64,000 nucleotides of DNA from Phallusia mammillata. Taxonomy: Eukaryota > Chordata > Ascidiacea > Phlebobranchia > Ascidiidae. The stretch lies in the NCBI GenBank assembly GCA_003260075.1, contig QLIY01000538.1, positions 46,886 through 110,885 on the forward strand. The letters run 5' to 3'. A model generated the notes under the pieces. The model worked only from the letters and a program-made list of their open reading frames with translations. It was not told the DNA's origin and ran no database searches. Made by a program: the position numbers and the translations under genes. Below are positions 13,454 to 27,900 of the stretch, one piece after another (positions within the stretch are counted from its first letter, which is position 1; every line of letters begins with the position of its first letter).

Positions 13454-15808
13454 CTTCGCTACTTCTGATGTTTTTCGCAGCCACAGTGTCAAATTTTGCT
13501 CTTTGATTCCGACCAGCATAAGCAAATAAAACATATCGTCCTTGCCGAGACGTTGCTGTTGCTGTTGGGGTTGGGTTTGACCCGAAGCGTCACCACCAGA
13601 TATCCGAGTTGCCACGTCACACATGCGAGATAGAGCGGCACTTTCACGTTCCAAGCTGCAAAAACATGTTTTCCGTCCAGTTTCAGTGTTGTAGTGGGTG
13701 GGTCAAAGGCAATTTACGCGTTAGGTTACATTCGAGTTTTGACGTTTTGTGCGTAGGTGCCGCAAAATTGACGACTTTTATTTCTAGTACCAGGTTTGAC
13801 ATTAAGACCTTAAATTATTGGACTACATCAAACATAGATGGTACTATAGACCTCGGTCAAAATTGAAATAGTCTAACTGTGTAATGTTGTTTGGATGTCA
13901 ACAATTAAGTGTCGACCATACGACATAAGTTTATTGCACAAAGTAGTGGGTCACTGCAAGTGTTCAACTCAATGTAAACATATTAGCAATACAAGTTATC
14001 CACTTTTATGCATGTATACGATGCTTAGTTCACGAATATACAATAGGTACATCTTTGTTTTTAGGTCTTCTTATCTACCGGAAAAACAAGTGTTTTACCC
14101 TTCTATTTTACCATTTCCTGTAATTTTGGATAACCTATTTTTTCCCAAAAGGGCAATGTAATTTCTTGCGTTACCCGCGGCATCAGCTTGAAGCTTGTGC
14201 TGGGAATCGGATTATCTTTAGGTTGAATCGGTTAATTTATCCTACTTACGATGCATTATTCATTGAACAACTTTCGCAAACCTTGTAAAAAAAGCTTAAA
14301 GACCATTGGCAGCGATGTAGGACATGTTATCCGGAGAAATGTTACAAGCAATGGTTTCCAGCAACAAAAGAAAGCAACCAAAAACTGAAATGTAAGCTGG
14401 TTTGCTTTTATTCAATTAATTAGGGTAAAACCAATGCCATGTACAATTAGTTTCAAAATCTGAGCCAGGCCTTTAATTGGTTAACCTTAAATTACTACAA
14501 ACAGAATAAAAACTAGAAAAATGGATTTCTGATATACTTCCATTACATATATTATATCCTGTTTACCAATTTACTATACACATTATTTGATCAACACACA
14601 TGATTGTTTTTGTAAGAATAAACGAATGGGTCCCCACACGCGCGTTTGTGCGCATTTACGGTAAACAAATATTCCGGTGGTTTTTAGATTGCAAAGGAAT
14701 TTTTTTCAGAAAGCATTAACCCAACTTTAGGAGGATCAAATCCGGATTAGTAACTAACATCTTTTTAAATCTGAATAAATTTGAAGCACTGTTTCTTTGC
14801 CAAACGAGCATTACAAACCAGCTTTAAAATTTTTATGTTTCGGACACCTGTGGGTGAACCGCTGGACCATTCGGGGTCAAACTTCTGGAGGATCAAGTTC
14901 AGATTAATAACTAACATGTGTCCAAATTTGAATAAATTTGAAGCACTCTTTCTTGACCAAACGAGCATTACAAATCAGCGTTAGACAAAAAAAATACGGA
15001 CAAAAACAACTTGTGTCCCCTTCATGGGACCCATAAAAATGTAGTATTTGTTAACGTGGTTCGTCCTCAAAGACCACAATTTGGGACATAATTTCACATA
15101 TGCATTCCAGTATGGTCCGATTAAAGTCGAATTCGTGTATCGACCGACTAAATATTCTCTCTCCTAAAAAATATATTTGTATGTTTAAAAAGAAGTAACT
15201 CTGTCCTTTCAAAAGGAGCCAGGGATTTGATTTGATCGCTTCGATTGAAACAAGTTAAGCATAAAACGTGGTGTAATACTATATGACATCACAATTACAC
15301 ACCTTGACTGGCTCACGATAGCGTCATCACGGTCCCTCCTGCTATCGCGTTGGGAAGATTTCCGAGATTTTCTTTGAGATGTGGGTTTTGAAGGTGGGTC
15401 GCGGTTGCCTGGTTTAAAATGTAATGTTTAGAAGAAAACCTAATAGTTACAGAAATGACATCGGCAGTAAAAGTTTGACACAGTAAGAATTTTTGCTATC
15501 GAATAGTTACAAGGGTATTACTATAAATAGTTACAAGGGTATATAGAATAGTTAATAACTATAGCAAAAATATTAAAAGGCCTTAATTTTTCCTAGAAAG
15601 TTAGTATTATTTTTTAACACCAAGCTCAATACGAGAGCTTTTAAACTTTCAACTATCTTGACCGAGGTTTCAGGGGCTTAGTAAACTGCCAGCTTAGTCA
15701 GCAAAGTAAATTTCAAGTCCAGTCACTCTTTCAACACCCAAAATATCGGTTAAAAACGCGGACAAAAAATCACAGCTCCTAAAGCCTTTGTTGACGGCAG
15801 CTTTTTGT

Positions 15809-15876
<68 letters not shown>

Positions 15877-18800
15877 TATTTGTGGCTTGCGGTGAATGTG
15901 GCTAGCATAGTTTCAATCGTGCACGACACACTTTTATTTACCCAGAGGATAACATTACTCGGCAGCAGATTTAGGGTTGGCTGCGGTTAGACTGGGGGTC
16001 ACACGAGCAAAAGGAAAAAAATCGCGTTTTTAAAGCAAGGATTGTTCAAAAACCTTTGAAATGCGAGGTATTCTGTCAAGGTGTGCTAAATTTAGCTGCA
16101 TCGTATTTAAGGGTTATCAGAAGTGTTCTATCTTTACCGTTACTTAAGTTAGCTGCTAAAGTATATAGCCAATATCCAACATAGTCTCGATCATAATCGA
16201 AGTGGGGAACTTTAAAACTGCATGTATGCGTTACTTTGGGTTTTGAAAGGCGCCCTGCCGTAGGTTAATGGACATGATAAAAGTTTTTCATTTCAAAATT
16301 CGTACAGGGTTTCTATTTGCCAAAAACACAATGTTGCCGACTTTAGTTCATTATTTCAGGTGCATTATTTAACACAAAGCAAGTCGAAAAATATCACTTT
16401 TTTAGTCGATTACCATTAGACGAAATCATCACGACTTATTCAGCTGTGGGCTATTCAAGATGTTTTGTACATGGTAGCGCGTCTGACGCCGCTGCAACCC
16501 TTACAGACGTCAGACAAACGTCACACAATGTGTAATCAGGCCACAACATCTCTGGGGTTTTTACCCCAACAGCAAAGCTGCAAAACTTGCTGCTGACTAA
16601 AAACATCATTACTGTGCAGTATCAACTGAGAGCAATAAAGGTCCCATAAACATAATAACTATAATGGCACAGAAAAAGCCACAAATGATTAAGTAATATA
16701 TCGCAGTAAACCTCGGTTGATCCGGACCCGTTTGGACCAACAAATTTGTCCGGATAAGGCGAAGATCCGGATAAAGCGATGTCGATTAGTTCAAGACCTT
16801 ACCACATTACAATTTATTTGTACCCCGAGTTTTGTCCGAATTGGGCGTTTGCGTTGCTTACCTAAAAACCAATCGCCACCCGCTGCAACAGTGCTTCCGC
16901 TAGGCGGCAATGTAGCAGAGAGTTTATTGTCTGTCGTTTCGGTGACTTCGCCGTTGCCGTTACCTTGAAGCGAGAGAACGGTTTCCATAACAACGTCCCA
17001 GGCAAAGAAGCGGCGCCGGCTGAAAACAAAATTAATCTTATGTTATCTTTAGGTGCTATCCTAGTTGGTTTTTAAATACAGACTATTCCCTAGATTACGC
17101 ATTATAAAAATGGATTACTTATGCTTGTGCATGGCTCGAAATCATTTTACATTAAAAAAAATTTAATCGGGCGACGGACACTTTAATTTACGTCTAAGTT
17201 AATGAAGTGTCCAACAGTAACAAACAATTGTATGACCTGGTTTAATGGACTAAAAAGCTTGCTCAAAATGGGGGACCAACTTTCCCACAAATTATAAATT
17301 TGAATACAGTTATTGTTTTACAAACAAAAGCATTTCGCTTTTATAAGCAAGATAAAAATAATAAAATAAAGCGACTGATTTACTGTTTTCACTTTAAAAT
17401 TTCCTGCAATCATGAATTAATGATCCTGAATCGTCGCAGTCCTTTGCCTTTGCTTGCAAGGATATTTCATTAATAAGTTTACTTTGAATACATTTAACAA
17501 AGCTAAACTCCACCTGAACAGTCGCGTCGAGCTTTTCATGCCGTGCGTAAAAACTCCCTCTAGCGCCATCACGAGGGTGTACAATAGCTTGGTGTACATC
17601 GCTGGTGGTCCGGCAAGTTTTGTCTGACTGAGTTCACGCGAGGGGTGATGAAAATATTTGTAAATGTCGTTGACAGCTTGTCCGACTCTCTCCTGCAGTT
17701 CCGGTACAGTGGTGGTCGAAAATGATCTGAAATAGAAAACAAGCGCTTACACAAACTACGGTTAATTATGAATTTTATTACAAAAATGAAGCACTACCAT
17801 GCTTTAGTTGAACGCAAATAAATAAGCACAGAGTTATGACACCAACTATAACAGTGGCTTGCACTGTCCTAAATAGGGCTTACTATACTCGCTTGACATT
17901 TCATTCACTTTACAACATAAACTACAGAGCAGATGTATCATGTTTCGTTTGAAATTAAAATTTAGAAACTAAAAAAGTCAGGTGGTAAAATTTTTACTTT
18001 AGATTCCTACTGTGACCGTTAAAAAATTTGATCAATTTTACTGCTAGACGAGACTTATATAAGCACTTGCTGAAAATTAATACAGTACGGACCTTTTTGC
18101 CGCCATTCGAGAAATAAAATTTGTCACATTTTCGCCGTGTGGAACAATTTCGGCCAGTAGGAGGCGCTCTATGCTGTTGTCATCAACGTTCCTTCCCAGC
18201 CAACGAAAACATGGAAGCACATATGTCTGCGACAAGAAAAATAAAACAAAAAATAGAACTTTTAAAAATATTTCAGATAAAGGCGCACAGAAAAGCAAAG
18301 GTAATAATTTTTGTTAATGTGAAGTTTCTTGCATTATTGTATGTGGGGGGGGGGACAAAACTAAAAATAGAACTAACTAGAAGGGTGGCTTAGCACATTT
18401 TACCATAGCATATACACTACAGGGGGGGGGGTTGCCATGCTTTAGTTGAATGCAAATAAATAAGCACGAGTTATTTATACCAACTATAACAGTGGCTAGA
18501 ACTATACTGAATAGACTGTCCTTACTACTATCCTCCCTTAACGTTCCATTTACAACATAAGCTAGAGACCACATGTATCATGTTTCGTTTGAAATTAAAA
18601 TATCGAACTTAAAAAATTAGGTGGTAATTTTTTTACTTTAGATTCCTACTGTGACCGTTGAAAAATCAGACGGGATTTATACAAGCACTTGCTGGAAATT
18701 AATACAGCACGGACCTTTTTGCCGCCATTCGAGAAATAAAATTTGTCACATTTTCGCCGTGTGGAACAATTTCGGCCAGTAGGAGGCGCTCTATGCTGTT

Positions 18801-21800
18801 GTCATCAACGTTCCTTCCCAGCCAACGAAAACATGGAAGCACATATGTCTGCGACAAGAAAAATAAAACAAAAAATAGAACTTTTAAAAATATTTCAGAT
18901 AAAGGCGCACAGAAAAGCAAAGGTAATAATTTTTGTTAATGTGAAGTTTCTTGCATTATTGTATGTATTTTCCAAAACTAAAAAACCCAGAAAATATCTC
19001 TTTTAGATTCACAATTTAACATTGTTTTTGTAGCACGCACACGACGAGTCTTAGTACCAACCTGTCCAGTGAATAAGTTGGGGGGGGGGCAGAATCCAGA
19101 AGCCATTTTGGAAACATTCCTGAGTTATCGTGACCAACCAGTAATGTAGTCATCACTCCTAAGTTTTGATGCTGAAATGCAAAAAAAAATGTTAAACTAC
19201 CTTGTTAAAGGAAATCACACTTTGCCGTGGTTGCCCCAAGGAATATTTTTTTAAATCTTGACTACTTTGCAATCTGAGAGCTTTACGCTTCACTACACGT
19301 TGTATGTTACCTTAAAAGTAAATTCGAGGCAGTTTTTTGGCACAGCTATCAGTTCAGTATTGCACTGTTCCCCGCCTATCTTCATGTAGATATTAGCGGT
19401 GGTCTGTGAAGGCCCTGAAAGTTGCCGGCCGGGCATAATCCACACTTGATACTCGATCACTGCAAACAAAGCAAATACTTAAAATTATAATGTTTCCGAA
19501 ACGCTAAATAGGAGAGAAACGGTTTTTGAATAAGCACTAGTAAGTTATATACCTAAAAGACTCCAGTGCCTAATAAACACTCTATTTCGAATGGAATAAT
19601 TGACAAAGCAACAATGCTTCTGAATAAGAATCAGTCAACAAATAGTCTTGAAACGAAATATATTTCATCCTTGTGGTCATCGCTTTTATTCAAAATGCAT
19701 TTTAAATTACATAGAATTACACATATAATCAGTGATCGTCGACATAGGATGCCGATGTCTACTATTACGCGGTATAGATCCTGTAAAAAAATTAAACGTA
19801 TTTCGGTTGGGAAGATTCTATTTCAATTTTCCTTGCCCTTACCAGTTTTGGGGAATGAATTTGTAAAACAGGTAAAGTCGGCAGCGTTGAGAGACAGCAA
19901 ATGGATTAGAAACTGCTCACATTGGTCGTCACATTGAAGTAGGGAATAACGCTTATACATAACACTGGAAGAGGAAAGAATAGTTCAGACAATAGAAAAA
20001 AAACTTTTTGCACACAATGAACCAGCAAACCATACACGATATGTGACGATAGTACTTAAAAAAAGTGGGCTTAAAGTTTTGGGGGGGGGGTCTACTATTA
20101 CGCGGTATAGATCCTGTAAAAAAATTAAACGTATTTCGGTTGGGAAGATTCTATTTCAATTTTCCTTGCCCTTACCAGTTTTGGGGAATGAATTTGTAAA
20201 ACAGGTAAAGTCGGCAGCGTTGAGAGACAGCAAATGGATTAGAAACTGCTCACATTGGTCGTCACATTGAAGTAAGGAATAACGCTTATACATAACACTG
20301 AAAGAGGAAAGAATAGTTCAGACAACAGAAAAAAAAACTCCATTTTTGTACACAATGAACCAGCAAACCATACACGATATGTGACGATAGTACTCAAAAA
20401 AAGTGGGCTTGAAATTCTTTTTACTGAATATTGCAATCTTAGGTTTAAAGATATATTATAGGTTTCTTTGTTCTTCTAGCACGCACCGTTGCCGCAAGAA
20501 ATAACAAAAAAAATTCGAATATTTCCATAATTGGAATTATTAACATATTAGGTGCGGATTTTTACATGCTAAAGTCTAAACTCCAAACGAAACCCTTGTG
20601 TTTGTGATCGTGAGAACATTACGCTATTTTACGGCTAAAAAGATAGTCTAGACAAGAAAAATTAGGGGGGGGGGAATCTTAGGTTTAAAGATATATTATA
20701 GGTTTCTTTCAGTTTTTCTTCTAGCACGCACCGTTGCCGCAAGAAATAACACAAAAATTTCGAATATATCCACAATCGGAATTATTATTAACATATTAGG
20801 AGAGGATTTTCACATGCTAAAGTCTAACTCCAAACGAAACTCTTGTGTTTGTGATCGTGAGAGCATTACGCTATTTTACGGCTAAAAAGATAGTCTAGAC
20901 AAGAAAAATTAGAAACGTATATTTAAGAATAGTAACTTGCGACTCGTATTGCTACTGTTTTTATGTGAGATGACCGATGACATACTTGAGGAGTTTTCTG
21001 TCGTTTAGCAACTGTCGCAGATAACAATTTAATTGCTTCTGTTCCAAAGCAAGACGAATCCAAGCTCTGCTTCGTCCAACTTCGGTTTGTACGTCACGCA
21101 TGCTGCAGATACACCTACAAAATCACCATAACATTGGCATAACAAAACAAATAAATAATTGGAAATGAAACTGTCGAAAAGAAGTCACTTTTAGTTTGTT
21201 ATCTTGTAAACAAGGCTTCAATGAAACTCTTAGGTTTCACGCAGTTGATTTTCAAGGGGTTTACAAAATAATGCCCAAATAAGAGCAAAGTAACATACCA
21301 CTTTACAATGGCTTCGTTTACTTTAAAAATATCAGTTTACATTTGCGTTTTTAAAGCTTAAAATGTTTGTTTTATGTCTGCGAACCAACAGAAAACCCTC
21401 AATTGTTAACTCAATCATAAGAGTGCATAAGATCACACCAACGGCATGAATGGTGTATAACAGGAAAAGGTTGAATAGCACTGGTTTAAGATATTTGTTA
21501 TCGGTAGAATATACGAAGCAAATTCAAAAACGCAATATCATTGTTAACAACTTAAACGAGATGAGACTTTGTCACAAATATTTCAAAGTCTCGTTGCACC
21601 AAAATTAATAGGTGTGCAGACATGTGATCGGAGGTAAACAACAAAGGTGCTATGCACGTGACAAGCGTATTTACGGAAGCAGCTTGGCAAGCATTCACAC
21701 AAGCAGCGTCGTTTCATCATTAACCTTTTGATCGATGACGACATGAGGCAAACAAAGCTAGGCGTGATTTTATCAACGCATCAAAAGTGACAAACAACAC

Positions 21801-21984
21801 GCAGAGTACCAAAAACATAACAAAGCCTTGGTAATGGCAGTATAATGCCTATAGTAATATTCTCGAAGCTAAGTCGTATGTGATATGCAGGATTTGTACC
21901 TGATTGATGTTAGTAGGTCGTAATTTGGTGGTGGAATGCTTTGACTGCTTGTAATCAAGGATAGTTCACTTGCACGTCGAGAAG
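13454..21984 (-). CDS. DENND5: DENND5 exons 18-27: end of RUN1, PLAT and RUN2
   Basis: Minus-strand exons: 21900-21984, 20986-21114 ([15 protein letters not shown]), 20176-20297 or its duplicate 19843-19964 ([18 protein letters not shown]), 19311-19459 (PLAT start, [13 protein letters not shown]), 19062-19171 ([15 protein letters not shown], broken by a G tract), 18715-18848 or its duplicate 18093-18226 ([16 protein letters not shown]), 17514-17726 (RUN2, [17 protein letters not shown]), 16862-17019 ([14 protein letters not shown]), 15303-15408 (Ser/Arg-rich linker) and 13454-13655 ([19 protein letters not shown]). Phases join across all of them; the 15303-15408 exon is supported mainly because it converts phase 1 to phase 2 exactly as its neighbours need. 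The last family block (usually a YED..L and LETSL region) was not found. Confidence 0.85.
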
Positions 21985-24900
21985 CTACAAATCAAACACA
22001 GAAATTTTCAACTTTAAAAATTCAAAAAATACATTAATCTCTTTTTTCAAAAATGACAGAGACTACATAGCTCTGTATTCGTATGTGCAGACCACTTAAA
22101 CCCGTAATATACACTAATATGTCACCGAATTAGAAGATTTTTGACACATACATAATCAATATATTGAACTTAAAATTATTAATGTTACTAGCAATACAAC
22201 TTTACTTAAGAGAAGTTACACCATTTCCGTGCAATGGAAAAGCCAGACGTTTTTTCCACGTAGGAAATACTCCCTACACAATTCTGGTTGGGCCTTTAAA
22301 AAAATCCCTCAAAACAAACAATCGTCAATGTAGTCCCTTACTCTGTATTTGGTGTCTATGAGAAGCGTCGGAGTTCCGCTTTCGTTGGAAAGACCTCGGC
22401 AGTGAATAATAAGATGAGTTTCGATCGAAATTCGATTCGTCCGTTACGTCGTTAAGAAGCGAAGGTGAACTCCCACTCAGGTGCTGAAGGGAATGCTTCT
22501 TGATGTGTTTTTCTTCTTCTTGCATGTTGTATTGAATAAGATGCGACCATAAGGCTGACTTACCCTGTGCGAAATTTTTCATGGACTCAATATGGTGAAA
22601 TTTAAATGTGGTTACATTTGCCATACAGTTGTATAATAAACGCTTATTATGAAACTGGATTTGTTTGTGCTTTACAACGCTATGTTTCATAATCATAATT
22701 AAAGTATAACCATGCAATGTACTTTTAAGCACAAATAAAATTATTTTTAAATTTTCGGTTAATTAATGATGCTTTTACTTTTTTACCAAAAATATACGAA
22801 GTATGATACCTTTTTATGGTTTGTAAGCAACCCGTGGCTCCATACTTTTTCCAGGAGGTCACATAAACTGGCAATCCATGTGTTTTCCTCTAGGTCCGAT
22901 AAACATAACTCTCCATGACCAAGTTCAATCGCCTCCTGGCCCATTTTGCCAACCAATATCTTTTTTGTCTGATAAAAAAATGATTAGTATTTGCTATAAT
23001 GTTACATAAAACATAGGAATAATGAAATAGGTTTAACAGTTTGTGACCACCTCTTTGGTCTACAGTTTAACTTATATTTACAGTGTGACAGTTCTTTCAG
23101 TGATTGTAGCAACACATTGAGTTGACATAATGACAAAATGTACATTTGACTTATGCAATACATGATTCATCAACATGTCACACTAACATCTGCATACAAT
23201 GAACACAAATAGATATTACATGAACAGATACACGAACTACAAATATGCATACACTTATCTAAAGATCAAAACTTCACAAAAGTTACGTACAGTGATAAAT
23301 GTTCGAAAAGTAAAACAGCACATACTCACACAAAAACAAATTCCAGCAATATTACAACACCATACCTTTAGCTTGACATCTTTTAAAAGCTTTTCCACAA
23401 ATTTCCAGTTGGTCTGGGCAATGACCTCTGGTGAATATTCTGACATACTGGGCTGTCGTAAAAGCTTTGACCTTGCCTGCTGTATTTTTCTCTAAAACAG
23501 GAAATGAACTAGTTACTACCAGAGTAGCAGCTTTCCAAACTACATCACAAGGTAAAGTGGTACACTGTGATAGAACTTTGTAATACAGGGTACAACATTA
23601 GTGAGATTTTGAAATGTACAAATCATTCTACTGATGACGCTTAAATGAGTAAGAGGTGCAGATAGCTTGTTGGTTGCCTTGTATGACCTGTAAACAACCA
23701 GTAATGGGACAAGCTTTAAATTAGTTAATTGGGTCTGTTGATGCTTATTCAACATGCTTTTCTGTGCTATGTAAATTTAATACCGTAATACCTGAGGAAA
23801 ATATTTTGTTATGATAATCTGAACAAAACAAAAAGCAATTTATTTTGTCAGATTTTTCTAACATCTGAAAGCACAACTAACAGGCTGCATTTACCCTTAC
23901 CCATTTTTGTGAAGGTTGTCTAAAAGCAACTCGTGATTCATCCCTGCGGCGCAAATGTCTCTTCTTGGTTCCAATTCCTTCAGATTCCAGTAAGCTAGAC
24001 TGTAAAAATATAAACAAAATTTTATGCCATGTCCACACACACGTAAGACAAACAATGACAAAGCTCTAATGGTCATTGAAATTGCAGTTTCGATATTGTT
24101 GTATACCTGTAAACTCGGTAGGGTTCCAGGCATATTCATGATGTTAATTCCTGTGTCTGTTGATGACACTTGGCCATGAACAATATGGGGAGGTACGCTA
24201 ACAATTTCAATGTGAGTTAGACGTTTTTTGACAGCAGATTCTGTAAAGAGCATTTTTTTTTAAATTCAGGCTCTGTGAAGCTTTTTATCATGTCACCATG
24301 AGGCACTTACGTGACTTTTTGATTAAAGGTTTTACATCATGGAAGTCATAATATGACGCAGAGGAAACAGAAAAGCTTCTTGTGGGAGCTGTGGCCAGAT
24401 CAGCTGATGTTGGACTTCTCACATCTGGTGGCAATTTAGCTTGCTCGATTCGGTCATCAAATAACCTCAACAAGTTATCCTGCATATTAAAAATTCAAAA
24501 TAAAAACCACTGCAAATTTTCTGATTGTCCAATTAAATGAAGTAAAACAAATGAATGTAAATTAGGTTACTAAAACATTTGGATACACATAATACCATAA
24601 CTATTAATTACAAGTGCCAAGGGCAATAAAAATCCATTAGCATCATAAAAAATGTAACCTTAACATCCTGCTCATTCCCCTGGGCTTGATGGGCAATAAT
24701 GGCATTATCAACGAGCGAGGCAAACATTTGGGTGTCGAGAAATGAACATAAAAAGCGAAGATTAGATTCTGGTTGATCAGAGAGAAACGAAGTCTGCAAA
24801 AATAAGACAGATAACAAAAACTGAAAAATAGTTAAACTACTCTAAAAACTTTGTAAGGATTCAAAACAACAAAAAGGTTTAGGCATAAACCCCACAATAA

Positions 24901-27900
24901 TGGTCAAGAAATATTGACAAAATCTTTTTTTTTAAAGAAAACATGGTTGACAAGAAAAGTAAGTCAGTAACTTAAAAAGTGGTAACAATATTGTCACATC
25001 TTAATGTGAACTAAAGTTGACAATACAATAAAAGGAAATTCTAAATGTATCAGATTTACACATAAGTTATATGAATTGAAGGTGGCCCAACCTTATCAAA
25101 GTTGTCTTGGGTGTCGACAGAAAAGTTCCATGTCCCGTTTTCATCTTGAGTTGGTTGAATGATAAACTTATCATATTGTGCAAACACTGAGAGAAATGAG
25201 GCTGCAACAGTCTCACGAACTTTGATGTTGAAATATTGTTCCCTCAAAACACCGTCTTGAACCTTAAAATTGAAAACCACTCTGGAGCTTGCAAATTGCT
25301 GAAGTAAATGCTACGAAAACTGTCCAAAAATACCCAGAGCAGTGCAAAAAATATATTTCCATTTTACCAACAGCAATGTGTTTGCAGCAACAAAACAAGA
25401 TTATTAAAAATAGACAAAATTAGTTTGTTTGTTTTTTTACATTAGTTTGGCACAAAGGTGTAAAAATCAACGAATAACAAAAACAGACCATTTATTTTAT
25501 ATATTAATTCAGGGAATGTTACAATTAAAAGGCTCAAACCAGGGCAATAACTGTTTATTTTAGCAACCATGTGCTATAATTCATTCAACTGATAGATGCA
25601 TGGTCAGTCATTGATGCAACCCTTCTGTTGACACCCTTGTACCATAAAACTGGTACAAGCAAAGTATTAGGTAGATTGTAATTACAACAGTATATACCTT
25701 GTGGACTGTTGATGCCCTGGACACAGAACCACCAACATTTGCGTGTAAACTATCCAAGTCATCCACACAGTCAATCACACCCGCTTTCTGTGCAATGTTT
25801 GCAACCCGAGACAGAGTTTCATTTGCCTTCAAATTTGAAGTTTCCATTTGATCTGCTGCTGTGAAAAGAAGTTATTATGGTAAATGTTCCCTGTTTGTTT
25901 GGCAGATAAAAGTCAATTGTGCAACAAACCTGTGGGGGAGTTGTTATTGTCTAATGTTGGTGAATTTGCTTTGTTGGACAAACCTTCATTCGCTTCATTA
26001 GTTGTTTCATGCTACAAAAAGTATGTAATATTTTAGAAGATTAAAATACAGTACTGGGAATCAGATTGCTGCAAAATTTTTATGGCATAGGAACACGAAA
26101 GTTAACAATCTGTTTAAGATTTTAGTTTCCAGCTAAGCCTAAAACTTTAGTAATAAATTCCATACACTTAAAAAATCAGATCACTAAAACAAGGGCACAA
26201 GTCTTTAGGTTTACAACATGCTTTTTATGATATTAAAAGGGTGTTTTACCCATTCCTGGTACTCCTCAAGAAAATGCTTGATCTTGCAAACAATTTCTGG
26301 CTGGTTTGGAAATGTTGGTTGTTCTTCTGGAGATTCCACTATGAACTTATCCAAGTCTACATAGCACTGATTTACCTTTAAACAAAAATATTGTTGTAAA
26401 GTTGAACATGTACAATGGGAAAAGGTACATTTTGGATTCTGATTTTATTGTGAGCCATAAGAGCACCTTTATAATGGTTTGTATATTTAATTTCACCACA
26501 ATTGTCTTTGAATACAAATATTTATATTACTGAAAAACTAACAATGTAATAAAACAAGAAAATGATTATTGTAGTGGGCCACCATTACACCCGACTGTAA
26601 AAATACTCACACTAAAACAAGTGGCTGGAACAAAACATGTGACACCATTCACAAAATTTACACAATACTAAACCTACATACACAATGATGCCTAAACTTT
26701 TGTTGATTTCAGTGGACACTAACCTCAATCGCTTGACGAATTAGTTTTTTCTCATTGCCCTTAATCAAAACTCCAATAATGTAAGGGACTGGGGCATCAA
26801 AGAAATGTGTAGCAAGCTCATATGGTAAAACTGTCACATTGGTATGCTGCCATTGAAATGGAAAGAGAAGTGAAGTTATTCCTTCAGCAACAGTCATCAT
26901 TCTTTGACTGTCTATTTTTTAGAGAAAAAAATGATATAAAAAAACTATATTACTAATTTCATAAAACAGAGCAGAAGCAATAGTATATTAAAGTTTGTCA
27001 TGTTGTAGCATACTGTGTATCGCAAGTCAGCCACAAATCAACACAAAACAGGATATATGTCTAAAAACATACTTCACAGAACAAAAAGAACAAAGATTGT
27101 AATTCTACCTTTCGAAACAAGTAAGATCTGATGTTCCAACAACACAGAGGTAACAAGGGTCATCAGGTTTTTTGCTCCGCCAACCAAATGCACAACCTCT
27201 GTTAAATTGATGTCAAGTAATGGCAACTCTGAAGAGTCGGGTTGTTGCACAATGAATGGGTCATCATGGCCAAAACAAGCAATTTTTAAGCTACAGCCAG
27301 GAGTTAGCAAAGGAACCTACATGAATTTTTTTTTTAAATGGTGAAATGGGAGTTAGGTATGTGTAATGTTGAAAACATGTAATGTAAAATTAAGTTTAAA
27401 AGAAGGATTTGTCATTTTAAAATCTTTAGACATGTTATGCATGTCACTAATTTAATTACTGGGCTTGCAAACATGAGATGACTATGTTGAATTTATAGCA
27501 ATAGGGTAGTAAATAAATAAATTTGGCATGTGGGGTATTTATGGTGCTCTACCAATTTAGAACTTTCAAAATCTTAATTAATCACAGTGGCAAACAGAAA
27601 ATGTACCGATTTTTTATGCTAGTTAACATGAACCACATACATAGTTGTACAAATATGATTGCCCATTTTAAACATTTATTTGCTAGTCCAAGATTGATAT
27701 TTATATGTTATAACTTTATTTAAAAAGTACACATTACTAATAGAGAAATAAATATTAAGGTTTGAAAGAAGATTTATTTCAAATTTAACTGATAAGTCTG
27801 TTTGATTTGGATTCACATTTTATATTTTTTATGTATTGTTTGTAGTTTTGCTCTTTTTTATAGAATACTAAATGTAAATACCTATATTGGTTGGTAACAC

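Noticed and set aside
16565-16596. A 32-base minus-strand candidate exon ([10 protein letters not shown]) resembling a RUN2 block of DENND5
   Set aside because: Its phase does not connect the exon at 16862 to the exon at 13655, whereas the exon at 15303-15408 does so exactly.
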